A stretch of 64,000 bases of DNA from Acidovorax sp. Leaf191 (GCF_001424425.1 NZ_LMPT01000020.1:115482-179481), one strand, 5' to 3'; positions 33,375-42,068 are shown, counted from the first letter of the stretch. A program made the numbers and translations. The notes: generated by a model from the letters alone, not told the origin.

Positions 33375-34553
33375 ATGAACCACGGGCGAAGATCGATCGG
33401 GACCAGCAAGCTCTGTGCGGCCTGGCTGCTGGCCACCGCTGCATTCGGCGCCCAGGCGCAGCTCACGGCACTGGTGGCCGTGGAGCCCACCGCCAAGAAG
33501 GCGGCGAACACCATCCTGCGCAGCGCGGCCGAGTCCGGGCTGGCCAAGGCCGCCGGCCAGGCCGTCACGGTGACCACCAGCGAAGACCTGTCCGATGTGA
33601 TGCGCGCCACGCGCAGTGCGGGCTTCGACATCTTCATCGGGCCGCCCCAGGTGGCCGCGTCGGCGCTGCAGCGCGGCTACGAGCTGGTGGGTGCCACGCA
33701 AAAATCCGACAAGTACCTGCTGGTGGGCGTGCAGCAGGTCGACGCCGTGGCGGCCATGAAGGGCCGCCGCCTGTACCTGCCGCAGCAGGACTCGGTCTAC
33801 ACCTACATGGCGCGCGGCATGCTCAACGAGGCGGGCTTGTCGTTCCAGGACCTGCGCAGCGTGCAGTACGAAAAATTCCCGCAGGCGGGCCTGACCGCGC
33901 TGACCCTGGGCTCCGCCGACGCGACCGTGGTGCGCGAGGACGAATGGGCCGAATGGTCGGCCGCCCACCCCAAGACGGCCCGCGTGCTCGCCACCTCGCA
34001 GCCGGTGCCCGGCGGCTTCTCGGTGGTCGTGAAGAAGGACCTGCCCGCCGAGACGCGCAACAAGCTGGCGCAGTGGTTCGGCACCTCGTCCACCACCGCA
34101 GGCCTGCCGGCCGTGGCGGTGCGGCCCGAGGGCACCGAATACAAGCGCCTGGCCGAGCTGGGCCTGTTCACGCCCAGCAGCCTGCCGGGCGTGAACCGCG
34201 TGAGCGCCAAGGAGGCGCGCGACCTGCTGGCGCGCGGTGCCACGCTGGTCGACACCCGCACCGAAAAGGAATACAAGGCCAAGCGCATCCGCGGCGCGGT
34301 GTTTGCAGCCTATGTGGAAAAAAGCCTCAAGGACGTGGCCTTCAACGCCGCGCAGGACGACTTTGCCGCACTGGACAAGGTCCCGCAGCTGGACAAGGGC
34401 AAACCGGTGATCTTTGCCTGCAACGGCGCCGAGTGCTGGAAGTCGTACAAGGCCGCCAAGGTGGCGGCGGGCAAGGGCTTCACCTCGGTGTACTGGCTGC
34501 GCGGCGGCCTGCCGGAGTGGGATGAAAACGGGCTGCCCACCGAGGGCGGCTAG
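33375..34553 (+). CDS. Periplasmic binding-protein/rhodanese fusion
   Basis: A 392-residue exported protein. A signal peptide (about 1-28, ending GAQAQ) is followed by a PhnD/SsuA-type binding-protein domain (about 30-255): LTALVAVEPTAKKAANTILRSA, DIFIGPPQVAASALQRGYELVG and YTYMARGMLNEAGLSFQDLR. A rhodanese domain starts with VSAKEARDLLARGATLVDTRTEKEYKAKRIRGA and has its active cysteine at C349 in FACNGAECWKSYKAA, ending YWLRGGLPEWDENGLP. GGAGAGGGCGCC precedes the ATG. The gene is divergent from sorAB, which suggests a role in periplasmic sulfur-compound handling such as thiosulfate or sulfite. The ligand is unknown. Confidence 0.85.
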   Translation: MNHGRRSIGTSKLCAAWLLATAAFGAQAQLTALVAVEPTAKKAANTILRSAAESGLAKAAGQAVTVTTSEDLSDVMRATRSAGFDIFIGPPQVAASALQRGYELVGATQKSDKYLLVGVQQVDAVAAMKGRRLYLPQQDSVYTYMARGMLNEAGLSFQDLRSVQYEKFPQAGLTALTLGSADATVVREDEWAEWSAAHPKTARVLATSQPVPGGFSVVVKKDLPAETRNKLAQWFGTSSTTAGLPAVAVRPEGTEYKRLAELGLFTPSSLPGVNRVSAKEARDLLARGATLVDTRTEKEYKAKRIRGAVFAAYVEKSLKDVAFNAAQDDFAALDKVPQLDKGKPVIFACNGAECWKSYKAAKVAAGKGFTSVYWLRGGLPEWDENGLPTEGG

Positions 34554-34700
34554 CCCCGGCGCAGCGCCTCGAACCCTTGGCTGCGAGCCGCTGCACCGGC
34601 GCCGGCACACCAAGCACCGGGCCAATTCCCCACGGCCCTGCCCCACCATCTCCGGGGTGTCACCGGTTGTGTCCCTACAATCGTCAGCTTCTCAACACCC

Positions 34701-34721
34701 AAGGGCGCGCAAGGCGCCCTT
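34701..34721 (+). promoter_or_regulatory. Hairpin directly before the CorC-like start codon
   Basis: An 8-bp stem AAGGGCGC / GCGCCCTT with loop GCAAG ends three bases before the ATG of the next gene, covering the place where the ribosome site should be. It could modulate translation or be the end of an upstream transcript. Confidence 0.45.
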
Positions 34722-34724
34722 TGT

Positions 34725-36047
34725 ATGGAAATAGCAATACTGTTCGCCCTCATCTTTCTCAACGGCCTGTTTGCCATGTCGGAGATCGCCCTGGTCACCG
34801 CACGCAAGGCCCGGCTGCAAAAGCTGATAGACGAGGGCGATAGCGGCGCCGCCGCCGCCGTGAAGCTGGGTGAAGACCCCACGCGTTTTCTCTCCACCAT
34901 CCAGATCGGCATCACGTCCATCGGCGTGCTCAACGGTATCGTGGGCGAGGCCGCGCTGGCCGCGCCGCTGGCGTCGTGGCTGTATTCGCTGGGCATGCCC
35001 CAGCCCTACGGCAACTATGCCGCCACCGGCCTGGTGGTGGTGCTGATCACGTACTTCTCGATCGTGGTGGGTGAACTGGTGCCCAAGCGCATCGGCCAGT
35101 CTTACCCCGAGACCTTTGCCCGCCTGGTGGCGCGGCCCATCAACTTCCTGGCGCTGGCGACCAAGCCGTTCGTGCTGCTGCTGTCCACTTCCACGCGCAC
35201 GCTGCTGCGCCTGTTGGGCGTGAAGGAAACCAGCGGCAGCCCGGTGACCGAGGAAGAGATCCACGCCATGCTGGTGGAGGGCACGACGGCCGGTGTGATC
35301 GAGTCGCACGAGCACACCATGGTGCGCAACGTGTTCCGGCTGGACGACCGCCAGATCGGCTCGCTGATGCTGCCGCGCGGCGATGTGGTGTGCCTGGACA
35401 TCGAAGCGACGTTCGAGGAGAACCTGGCGCGCATCGAGGAATCGGACCACGCGCGCTTCCCGGTGGTGCGTGGCGGCATGGACAACATCGTGGGCGTGAT
35501 CAACGCGCGCCAGTGGCTGTCGCGCGCGCTGCGTGACCGCCAGCAGAGCCTGGCCGACCAGCCGCTGCAGACGGCGCTGTACGTGCCCGAGACCATCACC
35601 GGCATGGAGCTGCTGGACAACTTCCGGCTGCAGGACGTGCACATGGCGTTCGTGATCGACGAGTACGGCGAGGTGCAGGGCATCGTCACGCTGCAGGACC
35701 TGATCGAGGCCATCACCGGCGAGTTCCAGCCGCGCGACCCGGAAACGTCCTGGGCGCTGCAGCGCGACGACGGCAGCTGGCTGCTGGACGGCCACATCCC
35801 CGTGCCCGAGCTCAAGGACCGCCTGAACCTGGACACCGTGCCCGAAGAAGAGCGCGGCCGCTACCACACGCTGAGCGGCATGATCATGCTGCTCACGGGC
35901 CGCCTGCCCAAGGTGACCGACACGGTGCAGTGGGAGAACTGGAAGCTCGAGGTGGTGGACATGGACGGCAAGACCATCGACAAGATCCTGGCCACCAAGC
36001 TCACCGACGAAGAGCGGGACGAACCCGAAGGCCTGCCCGCGGGTTGA
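34725..36047 (+). CDS. DUF21-CBS-CorC (hemolysin-family) membrane protein
   Basis: A 440-residue membrane protein of the HlyC/CorC/CNNM family, linked to magnesium or cobalt efflux. The DUF21 membrane domain (about 1-190) starts IAILFALIFLNGLFAMSEIALVTARKARLQKL and contains IGITSIGVLNGIVGEAALA. The CBS pair follows (about 205-345): MLPRGDVVCLDIEATFEENLARIEESDHARFPVVRGGMDNIVGVI and LQDVHMAFVIDEYGEVQGIVTLQDLIEAITGE. The C-terminal CorC domain contains DGSWLLDGHIPVPELKDRLNLD. The start is not preceded by a usual ribosome site; a hairpin sits there instead. A strong terminator follows. Confidence 0.9.
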   Translation: MEIAILFALIFLNGLFAMSEIALVTARKARLQKLIDEGDSGAAAAVKLGEDPTRFLSTIQIGITSIGVLNGIVGEAALAAPLASWLYSLGMPQPYGNYAATGLVVVLITYFSIVVGELVPKRIGQSYPETFARLVARPINFLALATKPFVLLLSTSTRTLLRLLGVKETSGSPVTEEEIHAMLVEGTTAGVIESHEHTMVRNVFRLDDRQIGSLMLPRGDVVCLDIEATFEENLARIEESDHARFPVVRGGMDNIVGVINARQWLSRALRDRQQSLADQPLQTALYVPETITGMELLDNFRLQDVHMAFVIDEYGEVQGIVTLQDLIEAITGEFQPRDPETSWALQRDDGSWLLDGHIPVPELKDRLNLDTVPEEERGRYHTLSGMIMLLTGRLPKVTDTVQWENWKLEVVDMDGKTIDKILATKLTDEERDEPEGLPAG

Positions 36048-36072
36048 TGCGCCGCAGCGCGTAGCCATGGCG

Positions 36073-36101
36073 AAGGCGACCCGAGGGTCGCCTTTTTCTT
36101 T
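36073..36101 (+). terminator. Rho-independent terminator after the CorC-like gene
   Basis: Arms AAGGCGACCC and GGTCGCCTT around GAG, followed by TTTCTTT: a canonical terminator. Confidence 0.88.
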
Positions 36102-36138
36102 GGGGCCTGCGGAGCTTGCGCCCGGCGCGCCTGCCGCC

Positions 36139-37458
36139 CTAGTCCCCCACGAACACCGTCAGCACACCGGTGTAGCCATACAGGTGGTGGTGCGCGATCT
36201 CGCCGCCGGCAAAAAAGCCCACCAGCGGCACGTCGCCCAGCGCGTGGCGCACGATCTGCAGCTCGGCGCTGGGCCCGCCGAAATGCGGACCTCCGCGGCC
36301 CGAGCAGCTCACGTAGACGGCGCCGCAGATGCGCTGGCCGGGCTTGGGCGCCGGGCCCGTGGCCGCGCTGGGCGCCAGCGACGCGGGCTGCGTGTCGCTG
36401 TCGGCGTCCGACACCACGTGCAGCGGCTCCAGTTCCTCGGGCTCCAGCTCTTCGCGGATCTCGGCGCAGATGCGCATGAGGTCGGCGCGGGCGGCGGCCA
36501 CATTGCGCTGGCAGAACGCCAGGTGCATGCCCGTCTCCACGCGGTCGGCCAGGGCCACGCCCCGGCGCGAGCCGTCGAGCCCCACGATGTGGCGCACGCG
36601 CGTGTCGGTGCCGAAGTGGCCCGTGCGGCGCTGGCCCTGCGGCTGCTCGCCCGCGTTGACCAGGCCGGCCAGCGTGGCGCGCACCTTGCGCAGCGCGGGC
36701 TGCGGGTCGCCCTCCAGCGAGACTTCCAGCGTGTCCAGCAGCACGTCGAGCGCGGGCTCGCCGTCGAGCTCGAGCACCACGTTCTCCTGCGCAGCAGTGA
36801 CCGCGCGCAGCGCACCCACCGGCTGGCAGCCCTGGGTGACGCGCGAGACCAGCGCCACGCCGGGCCCGAAGGCCACGCCCGACAAGCCGCCGTCGAACAC
36901 GCCCGTGGCCGCGCCCTGCCCCGCCAGGTTGCCGTTGCCGCCGACCGCGAACTGCACGCTGGCGCTGCGGCTGGCAGTCAGCCCGCCAAAGAGGTAGCCC
37001 GTGTCGGTGCGCTCGGCCACCTCGTGGATCAGCTCGGCCAGCTCGGGCGTGTGGCCGTCGGCGTGGACCAGGGCCGTGTGCGCGGTGAATCCGCCGGCCG
37101 CATGCGGCGGGTGCGTGGGCAGGGGCGCCACGCCCGAGAACACGCGGTACTGGTCTGCCGGCACGTCCAGCAGCATGACCGACAGCGCAGGCTCGTCGAA
37201 GTATTCGGCGTTGTTGGCCGACACGCCCACGCCCACCGTGCCGCTCCAGTCGGTGACCTCGGGCAGCTCGCCGCTCAGGTAGTCGAGCAGCGCCTGCGCC
37301 TCGTCGGCGTAGTGGTCGGTGATGTACAGCAGGCCCAGCGTGGGTGCCGGCGCGTAGCCGGGCAGCGCCATCTGGGCGCGCAGCTGGGCCAGCACCAGCG
37401 CGGCGGCCATGCGCCACTGCGGGTGTGTGGCATGGCCGGAGGGAAATAGTTTCATCAT
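36139..37458 (-). CDS. FIST-domain sensor protein
   Basis: A 439-residue protein with FIST N and FIST C domains. FIST_N spans about 20-215 (LGLLYITDHYADEAQALLDYLSGELPEVTDWSGTVGVGVSAN, GLTASRSASVQFAVGGNGNLAGQGAATGVFDGGLSGVAF) and FIST_C about 230-435. Its end, CGAVYVSCSGRGGPHFGGPSAELQIVRHALGDVPLVGFFAGGEIAHHHLYGYTGVLTVF, is characteristic. FIST proteins are proposed small-ligand (amino acid) sensors, often tied to signalling outputs, but this one has no output domain. It lies downstream of phaM by 62 bp on the same strand, and the two may be co-transcribed. Confidence 0.9.
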   Translation of the reverse strand: MMKLFPSGHATHPQWRMAAALVLAQLRAQMALPGYAPAPTLGLLYITDHYADEAQALLDYLSGELPEVTDWSGTVGVGVSANNAEYFDEPALSVMLLDVPADQYRVFSGVAPLPTHPPHAAGGFTAHTALVHADGHTPELAELIHEVAERTDTGYLFGGLTASRSASVQFAVGGNGNLAGQGAATGVFDGGLSGVAFGPGVALVSRVTQGCQPVGALRAVTAAQENVVLELDGEPALDVLLDTLEVSLEGDPQPALRKVRATLAGLVNAGEQPQGQRRTGHFGTDTRVRHIVGLDGSRRGVALADRVETGMHLAFCQRNVAAARADLMRICAEIREELEPEELEPLHVVSDADSDTQPASLAPSAATGPAPKPGQRICGAVYVSCSGRGGPHFGGPSAELQIVRHALGDVPLVGFFAGGEIAHHHLYGYTGVLTVFVGD

Positions 37459-37520
37459 GGTCTCTCTGGGGGCAGGCCAGCCGGCGAGCGGGTTCGTTGC
37501 ACCCGCCGCGCCCGGCCCCG

Positions 37521-38411
37521 TCAGCCCGCGCGCTTGCGCGGCGAGGCGCTGGCGCGGGCGGTGGATTTCTTGGCGGCGGGCTTGGCAGCGGCCTTGCGCG
37601 GCGCGGATTTGGCGGGGGCAGCGGCCTTCTTCTTGGCGGCACGCGGGGCAGACGCGCGCTTACCCGCCCCCTGCACCGTCTGCATGCCCTTGGCCGCGAA
37701 TTGGCTGGCCATGCCGGAGGCCGTCTTGAACGCCTCCTTGGCCAGGCCGGTGGCCATGTTCTTGGTGGTGTCGATGGCGGTCTGCTTGGCCGCATCCTTC
37801 ATCGCGTTGGTGGCGATCTGCTGGAACTGGCTGGTAAGCGCGCCCCACCATTGCATGGGGTCGACCACATTGGGCTCGGCGCTTGCGGGCTTGGATTTGT
37901 CAGCCTTGCCAGCCTTGGACTTGGAGGCCGCGGCGGGGGCGTCGTCTTCCTCTTGGGCTTCTTCGGCGTCATCGGCCTCATCGGCCTGCGCTTCGGCAGC
38001 ACGGCTGGCCACGCGGGCTGCGGCACCTGCCACGGCGTCGGCTGCGCCGCTCACGGTGCCGGCGGCCTTCTGCACGCCGCTCATCACGGTGTCGGCGGTC
38101 TTGAGCTTGAAGGCATTGGCCACGTCGCCCATGCTGAAGTTCATGCCCTTGAGCGTGGCCAGGGTCATCTTCTGCACTTCCAGCGCCTGGATGGTGGCGG
38201 CCAGCGCGCGCGAGTTCTGCTCCAGCCAGAACTGCACCGCCTTGAGTTCATCGATGCGCTTTTCCAGCTCTTCCACGCTGATGGTGGGGGCCACCCAGTT
38301 GGAGAGGTTGGGCAGTTGGGGAATGCTGCTCGACGCGCCCTTGGCCAGGCTTTGCAGAAAGTCGAAACCGGGGACGAATTTGCCGAAACCGAAGTTGGAT
38401 GTGTCGCTCAT
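37521..38411 (-). CDS. phaM: PhaM-type polyhydroxyalkanoate granule protein
   Basis: A 296-residue cytosolic protein. The N-terminus (FGFGKFVPGFDFLQSLAKG, VAPTISVEELEKRIDELKAVQFWLEQNSRALAATIQALEVQKMTLATLKGM) is the conserved PhaM region that binds and activates PHA synthase PhaC. A central Ala/Glu/Asp-rich segment follows, then VDPMQWWGALTSQFQQIA, and a basic Ala/Lys/Pro tail (RAAKKKAAAPAKSAPRKAAA, KKSTARASASPRKR). The tail is like the PAKKA-type DNA-binding motifs through which PhaM ties PHB granules to the nucleoid. The length is slightly above that of Ralstonia PhaM. No PHA synthase is nearby. Confidence 0.85.
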   Translation of the reverse strand: MSDTSNFGFGKFVPGFDFLQSLAKGASSSIPQLPNLSNWVAPTISVEELEKRIDELKAVQFWLEQNSRALAATIQALEVQKMTLATLKGMNFSMGDVANAFKLKTADTVMSGVQKAAGTVSGAADAVAGAAARVASRAAEAQADEADDAEEAQEEDDAPAAASKSKAGKADKSKPASAEPNVVDPMQWWGALTSQFQQIATNAMKDAAKQTAIDTTKNMATGLAKEAFKTASGMASQFAAKGMQTVQGAGKRASAPRAAKKKAAAPAKSAPRKAAAKPAAKKSTARASASPRKRAG

Positions 38412-38580
38412 GGCCGCTCCGCAAGAGGTGGGGACTGGGTGATTCTGTGGTGGAGGCACAGCTTACTCCAATGCCTGCCCTGCGGGCGTACGGTCTTTTC
38501 CGGGGGGCGCGCCGGGCTATCGCGCCGCGTGCGCGGCCTGAAGCCGCCGCACGATGGGCGGCCGCGGTGCGTTGCGCCGG

Positions 38581-39075
38581 TCAGTGCTTGTGCCCGTGCG
38601 CCGCAGGCGCGGCGCCCGGTGCCGACGTGCCCACGGGCACGCTCAGGTTCAGCTGGCTTTCGGCGCCCTTGGCGTCCTGGAACACCAGGGTGATGGGCAC
38701 GGTGCTGTCCTTGGCCAGCGGGGCCTTCAGGTCGAGCAGCATGACGTGGTAGCCGCCGGGCTTGAGCTCCACCGTCTTGCCTGCGGGCAGGTCGAGCGAC
38801 GGGACGGCGCGCATCTTCATCACGTCGCCCTCCATCTTCATTTCGTGCACTTCGGTCACGCCCGCGGCGGGCGACTCGGCGCGCACCAGGCGGGCGCCGT
38901 CCTTGGCGGTCAGCTGCATGAAGGCGCCGGTGCCCTTTTGGCCCTGCACGCTGGCGCGGGCCCAGGCACCCTCGACCTTGACGGCGGCAGCGGTCTGCGC
39001 CCAGGCATGGGCGCCAGCGAGCGTGGCAGCCAGGATGCAGGCCCGGGCGGCGGTGTGAAAGCGTGTGGATGTCAT
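38581..39075 (-). CDS. PCu(A)C periplasmic copper chaperone
   Basis: A 164-residue exported protein with a signal ending HAWAQTA. It has the PCuAC copper(I) site pattern: H in VHEMKMEGDVMKMRAV and, later, H-x-M in PGGYHVMLLDL. The C-terminus ends in a His-rich tail (AAHGHKH) that may add copper capacity. Family members deliver copper to cytochrome oxidase CuA or scavenge it when scarce. It is the last of four genes: DUF2946, TonB receptor, YcnI-like protein and this. The 101-bp gap to the YcnI gene still allows co-transcription. Confidence 0.92.
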   Translation of the reverse strand: MTSTRFHTAARACILAATLAGAHAWAQTAAAVKVEGAWARASVQGQKGTGAFMQLTAKDGARLVRAESPAAGVTEVHEMKMEGDVMKMRAVPSLDLPAGKTVELKPGGYHVMLLDLKAPLAKDSTVPITLVFQDAKGAESQLNLSVPVGTSAPGAAPAAHGHKH

Positions 39076-39176
39076 GGTGTGTTGTCCTTCAGTTCAGAAA
39101 AGGTGCAGCGCCACGCGCGGTGCGGCGTGGCAAGAAGAGAGATTGCTAGAGGCAAAGATGAGGAACGCGGCCACTG

Positions 39177-39737
39177 TCAGTGATTGTGGCCACCCGCGCT
39201 GCCGCCGGGAAGAATCTCCAGTGCGGCCGCAGGGGACTTCAGGTCCGACAGCTTCTGGCCGAGCTTTGGCACCTCGGTCCAGTCGCTGCGGCCTTCGGTG
39301 CAGACCTGGCGCACGGGCCAGTACACGGTGCCCGCCTGCTCGGGCGTGGTGGCGACCAGCACGAACTCGTCGTAGTGCGCGCTTGGCAGCACGTCGTCCG
39401 GCGTCTTCGCGGTCCAGGTGATGCGCACCACGTCTTCGGTGACGCTGCGGCCGTGGCTGGTGTAGGGCTGGGCCAGCTTGTCACGCTGCACGTCCAGCGC
39501 CCAGCCCGGCTTGGGCATGGGCCGCGCGCTGCGCATGCCGGCCGGAATGTCCACCACGATCTGCCGCGTGGGCGCCGCGCCGCAGCCATGGCCCACCTTG
39601 AAGGTCGCCTTGTAGCTGCTGGCGGCCGGGGCCACCTGGTATTCGAGCACCACGTGGGCGGATGCAGGCACAAAAAGGGCGCTACCGCTGATCCATAAAG
39701 CGCCAGCAGCTATTTTTTTCATAGTATTCACATTCAT
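39177..39737 (-). CDS. YcnI/DUF1775 copper-binding protein
   Basis: A 186-residue exported protein of the YcnI (DUF1775) family, which binds copper(II) through its mature N-terminal histidine. The signal is MKKIAAGALWISGSALFVP followed by ASA, so the mature chain begins HVVLEYQVAPA. The tryptophan-and-glycine pattern VGHGCGAAPTRQIVVDIP and the end YWPVRQVCTEGRSDWTEVP fit the family; the tail GGHNH may bind metal. The start at 39737 follows AAGGTTACGGAA; a second ATG lies 15 bases in. Much of the signal-peptide coding sequence is a copy of repeat family 1 (see findings). Confidence 0.9.
   Translation of the reverse strand: MNVNTMKKIAAGALWISGSALFVPASAHVVLEYQVAPAASSYKATFKVGHGCGAAPTRQIVVDIPAGMRSARPMPKPGWALDVQRDKLAQPYTSHGRSVTEDVVRITWTAKTPDDVLPSAHYDEFVLVATTPEQAGTVYWPVRQVCTEGRSDWTEVPKLGQKLSDLKSPAAALEILPGGSAGGHNH
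39681..39726 (-). repeat. Dispersed palindromic repeat, family 1, copy D (inside a CDS)
   Basis: Read on the minus strand: ACTATGAAAAAAATAGCTGC, then TGGCGCTTTATGGATCAGCG, then GTAGC. It encodes most of the YcnI signal peptide, from the second Met to SGS. It matches copies A, C and E in the core TAGCTGC(T/C)(G/A)GCGCTT and the end AGCGGTAGC. Confidence 0.7.
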
Positions 39738-39755
39738 TTCCGTAACCTTTCTTTC

Positions 39756-42068
39756 TCAGGGGGTGACCTTCAGTTCAGCCATGTACGTCCGCTGCGGATA
39801 CGGGTGGAAGTTCCAGTACCGGTAGTTGTTGAGGTTGTCGATGCCCACCGCCACGCTCACCTGGTGGCTGACCTGGTAGCGCACGCGCACATCGGTGGTG
39901 AAGTAGCGGCTGGTGCCCTGGTAGGCAAAGCCGTTGGTGTCGGTGTTGTCCAGCGTGCCGTACTGCTTGCCGCTGTAGCGCGCGCCCAGGGTGTACGACC
40001 AGGTGGCGTCTGGCCGGTAGGTGGCCACGGCGCTGGCGCGCCACGCGGGGATGCGCGGTTGCCACTTGCCGACGCTGGCCGGGAACTTGTCGTTGCGGGT
40101 GATCTTGGAGTCGGTCCAGGTCAGGCTGCTGCCGATGTCCAGCCCGCGCACGAACACGTTGGCGGCCTGGTAGGACGCTTCCAGGCCTTTGGTGCGGATG
40201 GCGTCCACGTTCTGCACGTTGGTCACGTTGGGGGTGACGAGCACGTTGGTCTGCGAGTACAGCGCGTCGCGCGTGCGCTCGAAGAACGCGGTGAGGCGCA
40301 GCAGGCCCTCGCCGCCCCAGCCGGCCAGGTCGCGCTCGGCGGTCAGCTCGGTGGTCCAGGACTTTTCGGGCCTGAGGTTCGGGTCGTTGTTGACCAGCAC
40401 CCCGCTGCCGCTGATGCCGCCCTGGTAGAGCTCGGACACCGTGGGCATGCGCACCGCGCGGCCGGTGGAGGCCTTGAGCACCCACTGCGCGCTGGCCTGG
40501 TAGGCCACGGCGGCCTTGGGCGAGAGGTAGTTCTCGGTGCGCTCGGGGTGGCCCAGCACCGTGCTGGCATTGGCCGTCTGCCCGTGGCTGGCGCTCCAGC
40601 GCTCGGCGCGCGCGCCCAGCACGGCCTTCCACCGGGGCGCGATCTTCCAGGTGTCCTGCGCCCACAGGCCGATCAGCTGCGTGTCGCCGTTGAACGCCTG
40701 GTTGCGCGCACCGGCGGTGCCGCTGATCCAGTCCGTGGTCGCGTTCTCGACGCTGCGCAACTGGTAGCTGTCGCGCTGCAGGCCGAAGTCCACGATGTGC
40801 GCGCCCTGCACGCCGTCGGGCCGCCACGTGCCCTTGGCGGCCAGCGTGGTCCAGCCGGTGCCCTTGCCGTCGACGATGCGGCCCGCGCCGCCGTTCAGTG
40901 CGGCGGGCAGGGCCACGGTGGCTGCGCGCAGCGTGTCCTGGTGGTAGTCGTAGCGGCTGGCGGCGACCTCCCAGTCGAACACGCCCTGCGTGCGGCTCTT
41001 GACCGACAGGCCGTGCATGAAGTGCGTGAGCGCCTCGTTGGACACATTGAAGTCGCTCGGCATGAGCATGAACGAGCGGCCGTTGATGTTCACGCTGCCG
41101 CTGTAGACCGCGTTGCCGCCCGCATCGCGCAGGTAGCTGGCGGGGCGGCCTTCGGACTCGTTGTGCCACCAGCCGAAGGTGTAGGCCGCGCGCACCGTGG
41201 GCGAGAGGTCGTAGGCGAGCTTGGCCTTGATGTGGTCCTGCTGCGTGCGGTACTGCGTGGCGGTGCCCAGCAGGTACCACGGCTGGTTGCTGCGGTTGTT
41301 GCCCGATACGGCGCCGGTGACCGGTGTGCCCGCATTGCCCGGCGCGCCTGCAGAGACCAGGCGCGTGGGGAAGGTGAGCGGCTGGCCTTCGCTGTCGGTC
41401 TTGCTGAAGTTGAGGAACCACGACCAGTCGCCGTTCTTGTTGCCCACCGAGGCACTGGCCTGCTGGCCGCCGTAGCTGGCGCTGGTGTTGTACAGGTCGA
41501 ACGGCTGGTGCTGCACGCTGACCTTGCCGTGCGCCTCGAACCGGGTGGGCATGCGCGTCACGTAGTCCACCACCGCGCCCACCGAGTTGCCGGCATACGC
41601 GGCGGAAAACGGACCGTAGAGCACGTCCACCCGCTCGATCTCCTCGGGCGTGACCAGCATCCAGCGCGGCGCGTTGGTGGGGCCGTTGCCCAGGTAGTTG
41701 CTGAGCAGGATGCCGTCGGCAAACACCATGGACCGCGCCGGGTTGCCCGTGCCCGAGGCGCGCGTGGACAGCACGGCGTGGTTGTAGTCGCCGATGTAGC
41801 GCTTGCGCACCAGCAGGCTGGGCAGGTACTTGAGCGCGTCTTCGCTGTCGGTGGCGTTGATCGAATGCTCGATCTGCTCGCGCGTCACGCCTTCGATGGT
41901 GGTGGGGATCTGCGTGGGCAGCGAAGTGGGCTGGCCGCCGGTGATGGTGACGACGCCCAACTCCTTGACGGGCGCGCCGTCGGCGGCCTGGGCCTGCGCG
42001 GGCGCAGCCCCGAACAGGGCGAGAGGAAAGGCACCGGCCACGGCCAGCACCCTGCGGCTTTTGCGCAT
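39756..42068 (-). CDS. TonB-dependent outer-membrane receptor, copper-linked
   Basis: A 770-residue outer-membrane beta-barrel receptor. Signal peptide (about 1-30, RKSRRVLAVAGAFPLALFGAAPAQA), TonB-box-like region (ELGVVTITG), and plug domain (about 50-165: IEGVTREQIEHSINATDSEDALKYLPSLLVRKR, PEEIERVDVLYGPFSAAYAGNSVGAVVDYVTR). The barrel ends with an aromatic terminal strand, YMAELKVTP. TCAGGAGTTTCC precedes the start. It lies between DUF2946 and YcnI in an apparent copper operon, like other copper-regulated TonB receptors (OprC type). Copper or a copper chelate is the likely ligand; that rests on the neighbours, not on a barrel motif. Confidence 0.9.
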   Translation of the reverse strand: MRKSRRVLAVAGAFPLALFGAAPAQAQAADGAPVKELGVVTITGGQPTSLPTQIPTTIEGVTREQIEHSINATDSEDALKYLPSLLVRKRYIGDYNHAVLSTRASGTGNPARSMVFADGILLSNYLGNGPTNAPRWMLVTPEEIERVDVLYGPFSAAYAGNSVGAVVDYVTRMPTRFEAHGKVSVQHQPFDLYNTSASYGGQQASASVGNKNGDWSWFLNFSKTDSEGQPLTFPTRLVSAGAPGNAGTPVTGAVSGNNRSNQPWYLLGTATQYRTQQDHIKAKLAYDLSPTVRAAYTFGWWHNESEGRPASYLRDAGGNAVYSGSVNINGRSFMLMPSDFNVSNEALTHFMHGLSVKSRTQGVFDWEVAASRYDYHQDTLRAATVALPAALNGGAGRIVDGKGTGWTTLAAKGTWRPDGVQGAHIVDFGLQRDSYQLRSVENATTDWISGTAGARNQAFNGDTQLIGLWAQDTWKIAPRWKAVLGARAERWSASHGQTANASTVLGHPERTENYLSPKAAVAYQASAQWVLKASTGRAVRMPTVSELYQGGISGSGVLVNNDPNLRPEKSWTTELTAERDLAGWGGEGLLRLTAFFERTRDALYSQTNVLVTPNVTNVQNVDAIRTKGLEASYQAANVFVRGLDIGSSLTWTDSKITRNDKFPASVGKWQPRIPAWRASAVATYRPDATWSYTLGARYSGKQYGTLDNTDTNGFAYQGTSRYFTTDVRVRYQVSHQVSVAVGIDNLNNYRYWNFHPYPQRTYMAELKVTP

